Below, one piece after another: positions 9,410 through 17,269 of a stretch of DNA of 64,000 nucleotides. The notes beneath the pieces are model-generated. The model was not told the origin of the DNA and did no database searches. It worked only from the letters and a program-made list of their open reading frames with translations. The first letter of the stretch is position 1. The number at the start of each line of letters is the position of its first letter. Made by a program: the position numbers and the translations under genes. Origin of the DNA: an uncultured Prevotellaceae bacterium (GTDB lineage: Bacteria; Bacteroidota; Bacteroidia; Bacteroidales; Bacteroidaceae); contig CAMWSK010000005.1 in assembly GCA_947176895.1 (NCBI GenBank), positions 1 to 64,000 on the forward strand, given 5' to 3'.

Positions 9410-9617
9410 TAACGTGAGTTCGATGGACCCCCAACAAGACAAGCCATGTGTTTCATGCCGTTTGCAAAGCCTTCAAAACATGTTCATCTTTTTCAAGAAA
9501 CATGTTCATCTTTTTCAAAAACGTGTTCATGTTTTTCAAAAACATCAAGATGTTTTTTTTCGGGGGCTTGGAGAAGGAGAATTTTACAGGCCTTAAAAAT
9601 TCATCGAGCTCACGTTA
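9410..9617 (+). mobile_element. MITE-like repeat, copy 1 (208 bp)
   Basis: A 14-bp terminal inverted repeat with one mismatch (TAACGTGAGTTCGA ... TCGAGCTCACGTTA) bounds the element. Inside are shared blocks AAGCCATGTG, ATGCCGTTTGC, then an array of CATGTTCATCTTTTTCAA-type units (9478-9560) ending in a T-rich hairpin, and GAGAATTTTACAGG. A homologous copy lies inverted at 34794-35004. It encodes no transposase; a short frame through it (reading KHVHLFQKRVHVFQKH) appears to be a by-product of the repeats. It fills most of the 515-bp gap between pepD and the YbhN-like gene; no further gene is seen in that gap. Confidence 0.7.
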
Positions 9618-9721
9618 ACCAAGCTTCCGGTTATAAAAAACATTCCGGCGAACAATCGTTTTTTATCGCCACGCAAGACATTTATTACATGTGTTTTCCG
9701 CCATCAATGACGGATTAAGTG

Positions 9722-10714
9722 TCAGCCGGCGGTCTGCGTCTTCCGGGTCAACGCCAAAGCTCCCAAGGCCCAAAGGCCCAACAGAGCCACCAGAAGCGTC
9801 TGAATCGTGTGGACGATAAGCACAAACAACACGCCCTCGTTGGCCCCCACGCCATAAAGCACCAGCACCGTCTTCACGGCAAAATGCCACGAACCGGCCC
9901 CGTTGGGTGTGGGCACCAATACGGCAAACGAGCCCACCACGAAGGCCACCATGGCACACATCGGGCCCAAGTGTTCGGTGAAGCCGAAACAAAAAAACGT
10001 AAGGTAGAAATGAAGGTAATAGGAAAGCCAGATGCCCAGGCTTTGAAGCAGAAAGAGGCCTTTATCCTTCACACGCCGGACGCTTCCCAATCCCTGCGAC
10101 AAGCGTTGCCAGAGTTCGCGCGTGCGGCGATAGACACCCAAACGGCGCACCAGACAAACGCCCATCAGCAAGACAAGCAGACCGCACACAAGGGTGACGA
10201 GATAGCCCGCCGCCGTAAGCCCCTGCAGGACACCCGCCAACGACATGCCCGTGCGCGACATGAAATCGGCGAACACAGGAATCTCCACCACCACGGTCAG
10301 CGCCGTGAGCAGCAGGATAATCGCCATATCCACCACACGCTCGCAGACCACCGTGCCCACGCCCTCCACAAAGCGGACGCCGTCCCACCGGCGAAGCACT
10401 CCGCAGCGCAGCACCTCGCCCACGCGGGGCACCAGCAGCGAACTGGCATAACTAAGGAAGACGGCATTGACGGACGTGCCCAAACGCACGGGCTGGCCGA
10501 TGGCACGCAGGCTCTGGCGCCAGCGCGTGGCCCGCAACACCTGGGCCAACACGCCGAAAGGCAGGCTCAGCAGCATCCAGCCCCAGCGCATATCGCTCTG
10601 AAGCGATTGCCGGATATCGCCCCAAGACACTTGGCGATACATCCACCAAAGAATGCCCCCGGCAAACAGCAAGGGAAGCAACACTTTGAGGGAAATGTTT
10701 AGAATACGTTTCAA
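9722..10714 (-). CDS. Lysylphosphatidylglycerol synthase TM-region / flippase-like membrane protein (YbhN family)
   Basis: A 330-residue inner-membrane protein with about eight hydrophobic segments. The family pattern is visible: an N-terminal membrane helix (VLLPLLFAGGILWWMYRQ), the segment ATRWRQSLRAIGQPVRLGTSVNAVFLSYASSLLVPRVGEVLR, and a second conserved block VCERVVDMAIIL. These match the UPF0104/YbhN (LPG_synthase_TM) family, proposed lipid or glycan-lipid flippases. The MprF synthase domain is absent, so lysyl-PG synthesis is not expected. It is divergent from rsmA with only 55 bp between start codons. The substrate is unknown. Confidence 0.82.
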   Translation of the reverse strand: MKRILNISLKVLLPLLFAGGILWWMYRQVSWGDIRQSLQSDMRWGWMLLSLPFGVLAQVLRATRWRQSLRAIGQPVRLGTSVNAVFLSYASSLLVPRVGEVLRCGVLRRWDGVRFVEGVGTVVCERVVDMAIILLLTALTVVVEIPVFADFMSRTGMSLAGVLQGLTAAGYLVTLVCGLLVLLMGVCLVRRLGVYRRTRELWQRLSQGLGSVRRVKDKGLFLLQSLGIWLSYYLHFYLTFFCFGFTEHLGPMCAMVAFVVGSFAVLVPTPNGAGSWHFAVKTVLVLYGVGANEGVLFVLIVHTIQTLLVALLGLWALGALALTRKTQTAG

Positions 10715-10724
10715 AATTTTGCAC

Positions 10725-10732
10725 TATCTTTG
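10725..10732 (+). promoter_or_regulatory. -7 box upstream of rsmA
   Basis: TATCTTTG matches the Bacteroidota -7 consensus, 37 bp before the rsmA ATG. No convincing TTTG is found 19-20 bp upstream, so this is half a promoter by sequence. It lies in the short gap shared with the divergent YbhN-like gene. Confidence 0.5.
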
Positions 10733-10769
10733 CCCGCAAAAGTACGAAAATATCTTATACAGCACATAA

Positions 10770-11573
10770 ATGAAGCCGGTAAAACCCAAAAAGTTCCTCG
10801 GTCAGCACTTCCTGACCGACCTGAAAACAGCCAAAGACATTGCGGACACGGTGGACCATCTGCCCGACCTGCCGGTGCTGGAGGTGGGGCCCGGCATGGG
10901 CGTGATGACACAGTTCCTGATTGAGAAGCCGCGACCGCTGAAAGTGGTGGAAATCGATTTCGAGAGCGTGGCCTATCTCAGGCAGAACTATCCCGCACTG
11001 GAGGAGAACATCATCGAGGACGATTTCCTGAAGATGCACCTCGACCGCACATTCGGGGGCAGGCCCTTTGTGCTCACGGGCAACTATCCCTACAACATCT
11101 CCAGCCAGATTTTCTTCAAGATGCTTGACTACAGGAACCTCATCCCCCTGTGCACCGGAATGATACAAAAGGAGGTGGCCGAACGGATCGCCGCACGCCC
11201 GGGGTCGAAGACCTACGGCATCCTGAGCGTGCTCATCCAGGCGTGGTACCATGTGGACTATCTGTTCACCGTACACGAACATGTGTTCAACCCTCCCCCA
11301 AAGGTGAAGAGCGCCGTCATCCGCATGGTGCGCAACGAGGTGCAGGAACTGGGCTGCGACGAGGCGTTGTTCCGCCGTGTGGTGAAGACCACCTTCAACC
11401 AGCGGCGCAAGACGCTGCGCAACAACATCAAGCCGCTGCTGGGCGAACTGGGGCTGGAGGGTGCCCCCTTCCTGCAGGACGACCTGTTCAACAAGCGCCC
11501 CGAACAGCTGAGCGTACAGCAATTTATCGAGCTGACCAACATGTTGACTGCAGAAAAGGGAAAAAGGGAATAA
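10770..11573 (+). CDS. rsmA: 16S rRNA (adenine1518/1519-N6)-dimethyltransferase
   Basis: A 267-residue KsgA/RsmA that dimethylates two adjacent adenosines in the 3'-terminal hairpin of 16S rRNA during 30S maturation. The N-terminus KPKKFLGQHFLTD is the family hallmark; SAM motif I is EVGPGMGVMTQFL (about 42-54) and the catalytic motif IV is NYPYNISSQIFF (about 110), the NLPY-type motif with Tyr for Leu. The C-terminal helical domain contains FNQRRKTLRNNIK. Full length for the family. A Bacteroidota promoter for the next gene follows it. Confidence 0.96.
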   Translation: MKPVKPKKFLGQHFLTDLKTAKDIADTVDHLPDLPVLEVGPGMGVMTQFLIEKPRPLKVVEIDFESVAYLRQNYPALEENIIEDDFLKMHLDRTFGGRPFVLTGNYPYNISSQIFFKMLDYRNLIPLCTGMIQKEVAERIAARPGSKTYGILSVLIQAWYHVDYLFTVHEHVFNPPPKVKSAVIRMVRNEVQELGCDEALFRRVVKTTFNQRRKTLRNNIKPLLGELGLEGAPFLQDDLFNKRPEQLSVQQFIELTNMLTAEKGKRE

Positions 11574-11608
11574 AAAGACCCGACAAAAGCAAAAAAGCAA
11601 CGGAAACC

Positions 11609-11639
11609 TTTGTCAATAACACGGTTTTCCCTATTTTTG
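11609..11639 (+). promoter_or_regulatory. Promoter of the corA-like gene
   Basis: TTTG (11609-11612), 19 bp, TATTTTTG (11632-11639): close to the Bacteroidota consensus. The predicted start of transcription is near 11646, leaving a leader of about 170 nt before the CorA start codon, unusually long compared with other genes here. Confidence 0.75.
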
Positions 11640-11680
11640 CAAGAGCCATACTTAATTTATGTAAAACAACACCCTAAACT

Positions 11681-11749
11681 ATGGACGACTATTACGCGGA
11701 GAATATGATTCTGTAACGGGGGACGGAGCATCCAGGATGTTGCCCTCCC
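11681..11749 (+). other. Leader of corA: 11-codon mini-ORF and hairpin
   Basis: In the leader an 11-codon frame MDDYYAENMIL runs from ATG 11681 to TAA 11716. Right after it GGGGG and CCCTCCC (11718-11749) can pair around an inner AGCAT/ATGTT stem. A short upstream ORF plus hairpin before a divalent-cation transporter could be a regulatory leader, but it matches no riboswitch that I can identify by eye. Confidence 0.3.
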
Positions 11750-11816
11750 ACAAGCTGAAAGAGCGTATTCTAATCCCAACATCAAGCAAAAACAAACGGA
11801 GGAACAACCCTACGAC

Positions 11817-12743
11817 ATGCGAACCTTCTGGAACACGAAACATGGCCTGCGAACCATAGACAATTGGGAACCCGACTGCTGGGTTCAGGTAACTTGCCCC
11901 TCGCAAGAAGACACCGACTTCCTTGTAAACCAACTCGGACTGCCTGACTACTACATCAGCGACATTGCCGATACCGACGAGCGTGCCCGCTACGACAACG
12001 ACGACGGGTGGGTGCTCATCATCCTGCGCATACCTTATGTCAAAGAGGTACGCTCGCGCACACCCTTCACCACCATCCCACTGGGTATCATCATGAAAGG
12101 CAACGTGTGTGTGACCATCTGCAATTTCGAGACCAACATGATGATAGACTTTGTCAGCTATCAGCAGAAACGCGGACGAGGCTTCACCGACAGCATCGAC
12201 ATGACCTTCCGCATCTTCCTGTCCAGCGCCGTCTGGTATCTGAAACGACTGAAGCAAATCAGCTCGCTCATCGACTCCTCGAAGCGCAACCTCGACAGAA
12301 ACGTGGACAACGAGGACCTTATCGGACTGAGCCGGCTGCAAGACAGCCTCACCTACTTCGTCACATCCATCCGCGGCAACGAGAACCTGCTTTCCAAACT
12401 GAAGTTCAAGTTGCCCATCGACGAACTGGACGCCGACCTCATCGAAGACGTGAGCATCGAGATGACACAGGCACGGGAAACCACAGCCATCTACAGCAAC
12501 ATCCTTGACAGCACACTGGACACCTATGCCAATGTGATCAACAACAACATGTCGAAGGTGATGAAGATGCTCACCAGCATCTCCATCATCATGATGTTCC
12601 CCAACATGGTGAGCGGCCTTTTTGGCATGAACCTGCTCAACGGCATGGAGACATGGACCTGGGGCTTCCCCATCGCCCTGCTCATCTGCGTGGCCGTCAC
12701 CTCGGCTTTCTTCTGGTATTTCAAGAGGAAATCCTGGTTCTAA
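11817..12743 (+). CDS. corA: CorA family divalent metal (Mg2+/Co2+) transporter
   Basis: A 308-residue CorA-type channel: a long cytoplasmic alpha/beta domain, a helix spanning about 190-260, then two C-terminal membrane segments (MLTSISIIMMFPNMVSGLFG and GFPIALLICVAVTSAFFW). The signature GMN is present in LFGMNL just after TM1, where it forms the selectivity loop. The basic C-terminus FKRKSWF is also typical. ATG 11817 follows GGAGGAACAACCC, which offers a plausible ribosome binding site. It probably imports Mg2+; Co2+ or Ni2+ cannot be excluded from sequence. Confidence 0.92.
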   Translation: MRTFWNTKHGLRTIDNWEPDCWVQVTCPSQEDTDFLVNQLGLPDYYISDIADTDERARYDNDDGWVLIILRIPYVKEVRSRTPFTTIPLGIIMKGNVCVTICNFETNMMIDFVSYQQKRGRGFTDSIDMTFRIFLSSAVWYLKRLKQISSLIDSSKRNLDRNVDNEDLIGLSRLQDSLTYFVTSIRGNENLLSKLKFKLPIDELDADLIEDVSIEMTQARETTAIYSNILDSTLDTYANVINNNMSKVMKMLTSISIIMMFPNMVSGLFGMNLLNGMETWTWGFPIALLICVAVTSAFFWYFKRKSWF

Positions 12744-12789
12744 ACAGCAAAACAACTTAACATTATTAACCCCTAATCCCCATTCGATT

Positions 12790-14610
12790 ATGGACACTCT
12801 GGAACAGACACCATTGACTGAGACCCCGACCCCCGAAACGGAGGTTCAGGTCACCGAACCCACCCCTCAGGAGCAACCCGCAAACGACACACCCCTGATG
12901 AAAACCAAAGAGGAAGTCGTGGCACGCGCACAAGAACTGGCCAAGGCCGACGAACCGGCCGACAAGCAGGAAATGGACTTGCTGAAGCAGCTCTTCTACC
13001 GCTACCACAGCGCCGAGATGAACGAAAAACGCCAGGCCTTCATCGACGCAGGCGGAGACCCCATGGCCTACCTGCCCGAACCCGACCCACAGGAACCCTT
13101 GTTTAAGGAAGCGCTTCAAACCATCCGCCAGCGCAGGACCGACGCGTTGGCCGCCATGGAGAAAGAGCGCAACGAAAACCTGGAGAAGCGCCTGGCCGTC
13201 ATTGAAAAGATAAAAGTGCTGGCCACCACACCCGAAGAGGCCAACAAAAGCTACGAGGACTTCCGCCAACTGCAAGAGGAATGGCGCGAGATAGGCCCCG
13301 TGCCCGCCGAGAGCGTGACCGAGACCTGGAAAAACTACCAGCTCTATGTGGAGCAGTTCTACGACATGCTGAAGCTCAACAGCGACATGCGCGAATACGA
13401 CTTCCGCAAAAACCTGGAGGCGAAGACCGTGCTGTGTGAACAGGCCGAAGCACTAACCCGGGAGACCGATGTGATTGGTGCCCTGAACAAACTGCAGGCC
13501 CTGCATCAGGAGTGGAAAGAAATAGGTCCCGTGAGCAAAAACCTGCGTGAAGAGATATGGAACCGCTTCCGCGATGCCAGCACCATCATACGCAAACGCC
13601 ATCAGGAATTTTTCGAGAACCGCAAGGCACAGGAAGAGGAGAACCTGCAAAAGAAGACCCAACTGTGCGAACAGGCCGAAGCCATTGAGACCGACGGACT
13701 GAACACCTTCGCCCAATGGGACACCGAAACCAAGAAAATACTGGAACTGCAAGCCACATGGAAGACCATCGGCTTCGCTCCCGCCAAGCAAAACAACCAG
13801 ATATTCGAACGCTTCCGCGTGGCCTGCGACCGCTTCTTTACGCAGAAGAACGAGTTCTTCCACAACGTAAAGGAGTCTTTGGAAGAGAACCTGAAGAAAA
13901 AGACCGCACTGGTGGAGCAGGCCGAAGCACTGAAAGACAGCACCGAATGGAAGAAGACCACCGACACGCTGATAGAACTGCAGAAGCAGTGGAAGCAGAT
14001 AGGAGCCGTTCCCCGCAAGGTGAGCGACCAGCTGTGGAAACGCTTCACCTCGGCCTGCGACACGTTCTTCGAGGCCAAAAGCCAGGCCAACGCCGGCCAA
14101 CGCGCCGAGCAACAGGAGAACCTGAAAGCCAAACAAGGCATCATCGAACAGTTGAAAACGCTGTTGGAGGAAAGCGAGGAAAGCGCCTCACAGAAAGTAC
14201 GTGAACTGCAAAAGCAGTGGAACGAAACCGGCCACGTGCCCATGCGCGAGAAAGACAAGATTTATGAGGCCTATCACGCAGCGGTGGACGCCCTCTACAA
14301 GAAGTTCAACCTTTCGCAAGCCCAGCGTCGCCTCAACAGTTTCAAGACCAGCCTGAAGGTAACCGCAGAAAAGGAGGGTAGCAACCTGGGGCGCGACCGC
14401 GACCGTATGCAGCGTGCCTACGACATGATGAAGAACGAGATTCAGACCTATGAGAACAACCTCAGTTTCCTCTCCGTAAGCAGCAAGAAGGGCAACTCCC
14501 TGGTGGCCGACATCACCAAGAAGGTGGAGAAACTGAAAGACGAACTCAACCTTCTCGGCCAGAAAATCAAGGCCATCAACGAGGCCATCCGCCAAGAGCA
14601 GCAGAAATAA
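12790..14610 (+). CDS. DUF349 repeat protein
   Basis: A 606-residue, highly charged, mostly helical protein without signal peptide. It has an N-terminal Pro/Thr-rich tail (TPLTETPTPETEVQVTEPTP) followed by at least five DUF349 repeats, each about 70 residues and recognisable by the phrase LQxxWKxIGxVP (for example LQEEWREIGPVPAE, LHQEWKEIGPVSKN, LQATWKTIGFAPAK, LQKQWKQIGAVPRK, LQKQWNETGHVPMR). The C-terminus is a coiled coil. Proteins of this family are widespread in Bacteroidota; no function is established. It ends before a strong terminator. Confidence 0.9.
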   Translation: MDTLEQTPLTETPTPETEVQVTEPTPQEQPANDTPLMKTKEEVVARAQELAKADEPADKQEMDLLKQLFYRYHSAEMNEKRQAFIDAGGDPMAYLPEPDPQEPLFKEALQTIRQRRTDALAAMEKERNENLEKRLAVIEKIKVLATTPEEANKSYEDFRQLQEEWREIGPVPAESVTETWKNYQLYVEQFYDMLKLNSDMREYDFRKNLEAKTVLCEQAEALTRETDVIGALNKLQALHQEWKEIGPVSKNLREEIWNRFRDASTIIRKRHQEFFENRKAQEEENLQKKTQLCEQAEAIETDGLNTFAQWDTETKKILELQATWKTIGFAPAKQNNQIFERFRVACDRFFTQKNEFFHNVKESLEENLKKKTALVEQAEALKDSTEWKKTTDTLIELQKQWKQIGAVPRKVSDQLWKRFTSACDTFFEAKSQANAGQRAEQQENLKAKQGIIEQLKTLLEESEESASQKVRELQKQWNETGHVPMREKDKIYEAYHAAVDALYKKFNLSQAQRRLNSFKTSLKVTAEKEGSNLGRDRDRMQRAYDMMKNEIQTYENNLSFLSVSSKKGNSLVADITKKVEKLKDELNLLGQKIKAINEAIRQEQQK

Positions 14611-14665
14611 GCCCGCTCACAATATCGCTATCCCCATTCGACCGGCTCCGTCCGGCCCATGAACC

Positions 14666-14709
14666 GCACTCCAAAAGTCGTATAAAAGACTTTTGGAGTG
14701 CTTTTTTTA
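14666..14709 (+). terminator. Rho-independent terminator after the DUF349 gene
   Basis: A 14-bp perfect stem GCACTCCAAAAGTC / GACTTTTGGAGTGC with an 8-nt loop is followed by seven T residues. It ends the corA/DUF349 region. Confidence 0.9.
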
Positions 14710-14847
14710 TTTGCAAAACATTTTTTACAAAACATGAACATACTCGTGCGCATCACGACACAGGCTCTTCTTTCCTGCCGTCCACAATCGCACGAGACCG
14801 GCTCTTCTGATTAGGAAAATAATTTGGGGTTCTTGCTGACAAGCAAT

Positions 14848-15035
14848 CTCTACGCAAGAGAGGGAGATTACAATGCAAAGTTATATAAAATATTGCAGAT
14901 AAGGATTCTTTTACAAAAGAAAACTGAACCGTTAATCCGGAAGCATGCCCCCGATTTAGCAAAAGCGGCAGGAAGCAAATCACTATGTCCTAATTCTAAA
15001 CATGTTCTAACATTCTGTCCCTCTCTTGCGTAGAG
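14848..15035. repeat. 18-bp inverted repeat bounding a 188-bp AT-rich segment
   Basis: CTCTACGCAAGAGAGGGA (14848-14865) recurs exactly inverted at 15018-15035. The enclosed 152 bp are AT-rich and show no convincing gene. The arrangement resembles the ends of a small non-autonomous insertion, but it could also be a long-range hairpin in the leader of the downstream gene. It occupies much of the 468-bp gap between the DUF349 gene and the glycan locus; otherwise only the terminator is visible there. Confidence 0.5.
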
Positions 15036-15078
15036 AGGGACAAAGAAAAAGAATCTTTAGAATTATACAGAAAGCTTT

Positions 15079-16323
15079 ATGAGACATCGGATTATATTAA
15101 GAAAAGGAGAAATGAAGACAAAACCCGTTCCACTCATTAACCGTTTTCCTACTCTGTTCTGCGATAAAAACGACCATCATTTTGAAGAACTTTATAAATC
15201 CAGCCTCTCAGAAACAACAAAGCCTGTCGTCTGGGCGCATATCGACTCATGGGAGGAAGCGGAAATCCTGCAACCCATACTCAAACAATTTGCCGAAGGT
15301 CAGCGACACACCATACTGACAACCTATTCTTCATCGTTGTCCGATGAAAATAAATTGCATCGGGATTATGATTACAGCAACTATCTGTTTCCCCTTCCCA
15401 AGGACACACCATCGAATGCCGAATCATTCCTTTCGTTGATAAAGCCGGACACAGCACTTTTTGCCGTATCGGCTTACCTATCGGGCTATCTGCTTCAACT
15501 GAGGAGGAGAAATATACCCACATTCCTGATTGCAAGAAAAATAGCGAAACCCTCCTTTCCCGGTTGCCTTGGCATTTCATCCCTTCAGGATGCACTCAAG
15601 ACATTCACACACATCTTTATCTTTGACAAGAAGTCTGAGGACTTTTTGGACAAATTAGGAATCAAGCGTGCAACGGTCAACGAATATCCCCCCATTTCCG
15701 ACATATGGACGAAGGAGAAGAAACATTTTTATGACCGGACAATAGAAAGGTTCATCTCCGACGAGAAATTTGTTTTCATCGGGGGAAATATCCATACGTC
15801 CCGAGATTGGAAGCGGGTGTCACAACTGGCAAACAAGAATCCCCGCATGAAGTGCATTCTTGTCCCCCACACCATAAGCGAGGAACATCTTCTTAGAATC
15901 AAATCCGAACTTAAAGGATTCACCCTCCTCTGTTCGGAATGCGACGAAAAGACGGATTTCAGCAATGTGCAGGTTCTGGTGACGGACGTCATCAATGACC
16001 CCTCCGGCATCTACCGCTACGGGGCTTGCGCCTACATTGGCGGAGGCTCTTCCCTCTTTCTCCATAACCTTGCCGAGGCGACAGCCCATGGGTTGCCTAC
16101 GTCTTTCGGACCTCAAACCGGACATCCGGTTTTGCCCGAACACCTTGTCAGGTCCGGCATCAGTACGATTGTAAAGACTTCGGAAGACCTCAGCAAATGG
16201 GGAAAGAACCTTGAAGCCACCCCTTCCCTGGCACACAGGATTAACTTGGAAGCCGTACAGTTCGTGGAAAGAAGCCGGGAAACGGCCCACAGCATCTACA
16301 CATGCATAAACAGCTGCCTATGA
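15079..16323 (+). CDS. Kdo-transferase-like glycosyltransferase (divergent WaaA/KdtA family)
   Basis: A 414-residue protein resembling 3-deoxy-D-manno-octulosonate transferases by its order of motifs: WAHIDSWEEAEIL (for WxHxxSxGE), YLFPLPKD, FLIARKIAKPSFPG (for NARLS..S), FIGGNIHTSRDW (for GSTHxGEE), ILVPHTISEEHL (for VPRHPER) and AYIGGGSSLFLHNLAEATAHGLPTSFGPQTGHP (for the GGHNxLEPA..G.P..FGP loop). The usual N-terminal membrane anchor is not seen, and several motif residues differ. It overlaps by four bases the following acyltransferase gene. Likely role: adding a Kdo-like sugar to a surface lipid. Less GC-rich than its neighbours, so possibly acquired. Confidence 0.72.
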   Translation: MRHRIILRKGEMKTKPVPLINRFPTLFCDKNDHHFEELYKSSLSETTKPVVWAHIDSWEEAEILQPILKQFAEGQRHTILTTYSSSLSDENKLHRDYDYSNYLFPLPKDTPSNAESFLSLIKPDTALFAVSAYLSGYLLQLRRRNIPTFLIARKIAKPSFPGCLGISSLQDALKTFTHIFIFDKKSEDFLDKLGIKRATVNEYPPISDIWTKEKKHFYDRTIERFISDEKFVFIGGNIHTSRDWKRVSQLANKNPRMKCILVPHTISEEHLLRIKSELKGFTLLCSECDEKTDFSNVQVLVTDVINDPSGIYRYGACAYIGGGSSLFLHNLAEATAHGLPTSFGPQTGHPVLPEHLVRSGISTIVKTSEDLSKWGKNLEATPSLAHRINLEAVQFVERSRETAHSIYTCINSCL

Positions 16324-17231
16324 ACCACGCATCCGCATTCCTGTCATTTGATGTGATACGTTATCATGTGCTTCTGTCCATTGTCAAGATGCTGTCGTAT
16401 CTGCCTTTCGGGTTACTTTATGTGTTATCCGACGCGCTTTTCTTCCCCTTTTACTTCATCATACGTTATCGCCGCAAAACGGTCAGGAAGAACCTGACAG
16501 AATCTTTCCCCGACAAGAGTAGGGACGAGATTATCCGAATCGAAAAGAAGTTCTATCGCTTTTTTGTCGATATGGTTTTAGAGACCTGCAAACTGGTTTC
16601 CATCAGTCCCCGGGAGATGAAACGACACATGAAGTTCACCAACGCCGAGCTGGCAAACGATCTCATCCACAGAGGCAAGTCGGCCTCCCTCTTCTTGGGG
16701 CACTATGGCAACTGGGAATGGATATCCTCCATCGGATTGTGGCTTAGTGATGACGCCATCAAAGCGCAGATCTACCACAAGTTGAGCAACCGGACGATGG
16801 ACCAGGTGATGAAGATGCTGCGGGAAAGGGCCGGCGTCGCCTGCGTGGAGATGCACCGCACCGTGCGCTTCATGGCTGACGCCGCACGCAAAGGCAGGCC
16901 GTGTCTGATAGGATTCATCGCCGACCAAGCGCCCAGGAGGAAGGACGCCAAATACTTCATCCCCTTCCTGAACCACGACACCGCCGTGCTGACAGGAACG
17001 GAAAAGGCCACCAAGCACTACGGATACGAAGCACTATTCATCAGCATAAAACGAGTGAAGCGGGGATACTATGAATGTGGGCTCACGCCGCTGCACGACA
17101 ATCCGGGGACGTTGCCAAACTTCGAACTGACCGACCTGTATTACCAACGGCTGGAGCAGGAAATCAGGCGATGCCCCGAGATGTATCTGTGGACCCACAA
17201 CCGCTTCAGGGCATACCGCAGACCCCGATAG
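16320..17231 (+). CDS. Lysophospholipid / lipid A acyltransferase (LpxL/HtrB-like)
   Basis: About 303 residues from ATG 16320, which forms an ATGA overlap with the preceding stop; an alternative ATG lies at 16302. There is an N-terminal membrane segment (LLSIVKMLSYLPFGLLYVLSDALFFPFYFII), then the acyltransferase motif HYGNWEW (HX4E), an ADQAPRRKDAKYFIPFLNHDTAV block corresponding to the conserved DQ...G..V.FFG region, and a C-terminal YLWTHNRFR (for WxHRRFK). It would transfer a secondary acyl chain to lipid A or a related surface lipid at the inner membrane. Coupled with the Kdo-transferase-like gene, which supports a lipooligosaccharide role. Confidence 0.87.
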   Translation: MNHASAFLSFDVIRYHVLLSIVKMLSYLPFGLLYVLSDALFFPFYFIIRYRRKTVRKNLTESFPDKSRDEIIRIEKKFYRFFVDMVLETCKLVSISPREMKRHMKFTNAELANDLIHRGKSASLFLGHYGNWEWISSIGLWLSDDAIKAQIYHKLSNRTMDQVMKMLRERAGVACVEMHRTVRFMADAARKGRPCLIGFIADQAPRRKDAKYFIPFLNHDTAVLTGTEKATKHYGYEALFISIKRVKRGYYECGLTPLHDNPGTLPNFELTDLYYQRLEQEIRRCPEMYLWTHNRFRAYRRPR

Positions 17232-17269
17232 CCCAACAGGCACTACTTTCTCACAAGCTAACACGACAA

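Noticed and set aside
9478-9560. Possible CRISPR-like array of CATGTTCATCTTTTTC units
   Set aside because: Units are contiguous and palindromic without unique spacers, and no cas gene is in the window.
9414-9596. 60-residue frame reading KHVHLFQKRVHVFQKH, and its counterpart at 34699-34959
   Set aside because: The residues follow directly from the palindromic repeat units; the two frames start and end differently although the DNA is homologous, so coding is unlikely.
17075-17269. Upstream extension of the first Stealth gene
   Set aside because: The extra codons overlap the acyltransferase gene in another frame, while the CR1 motif begins right at ATG 17270.
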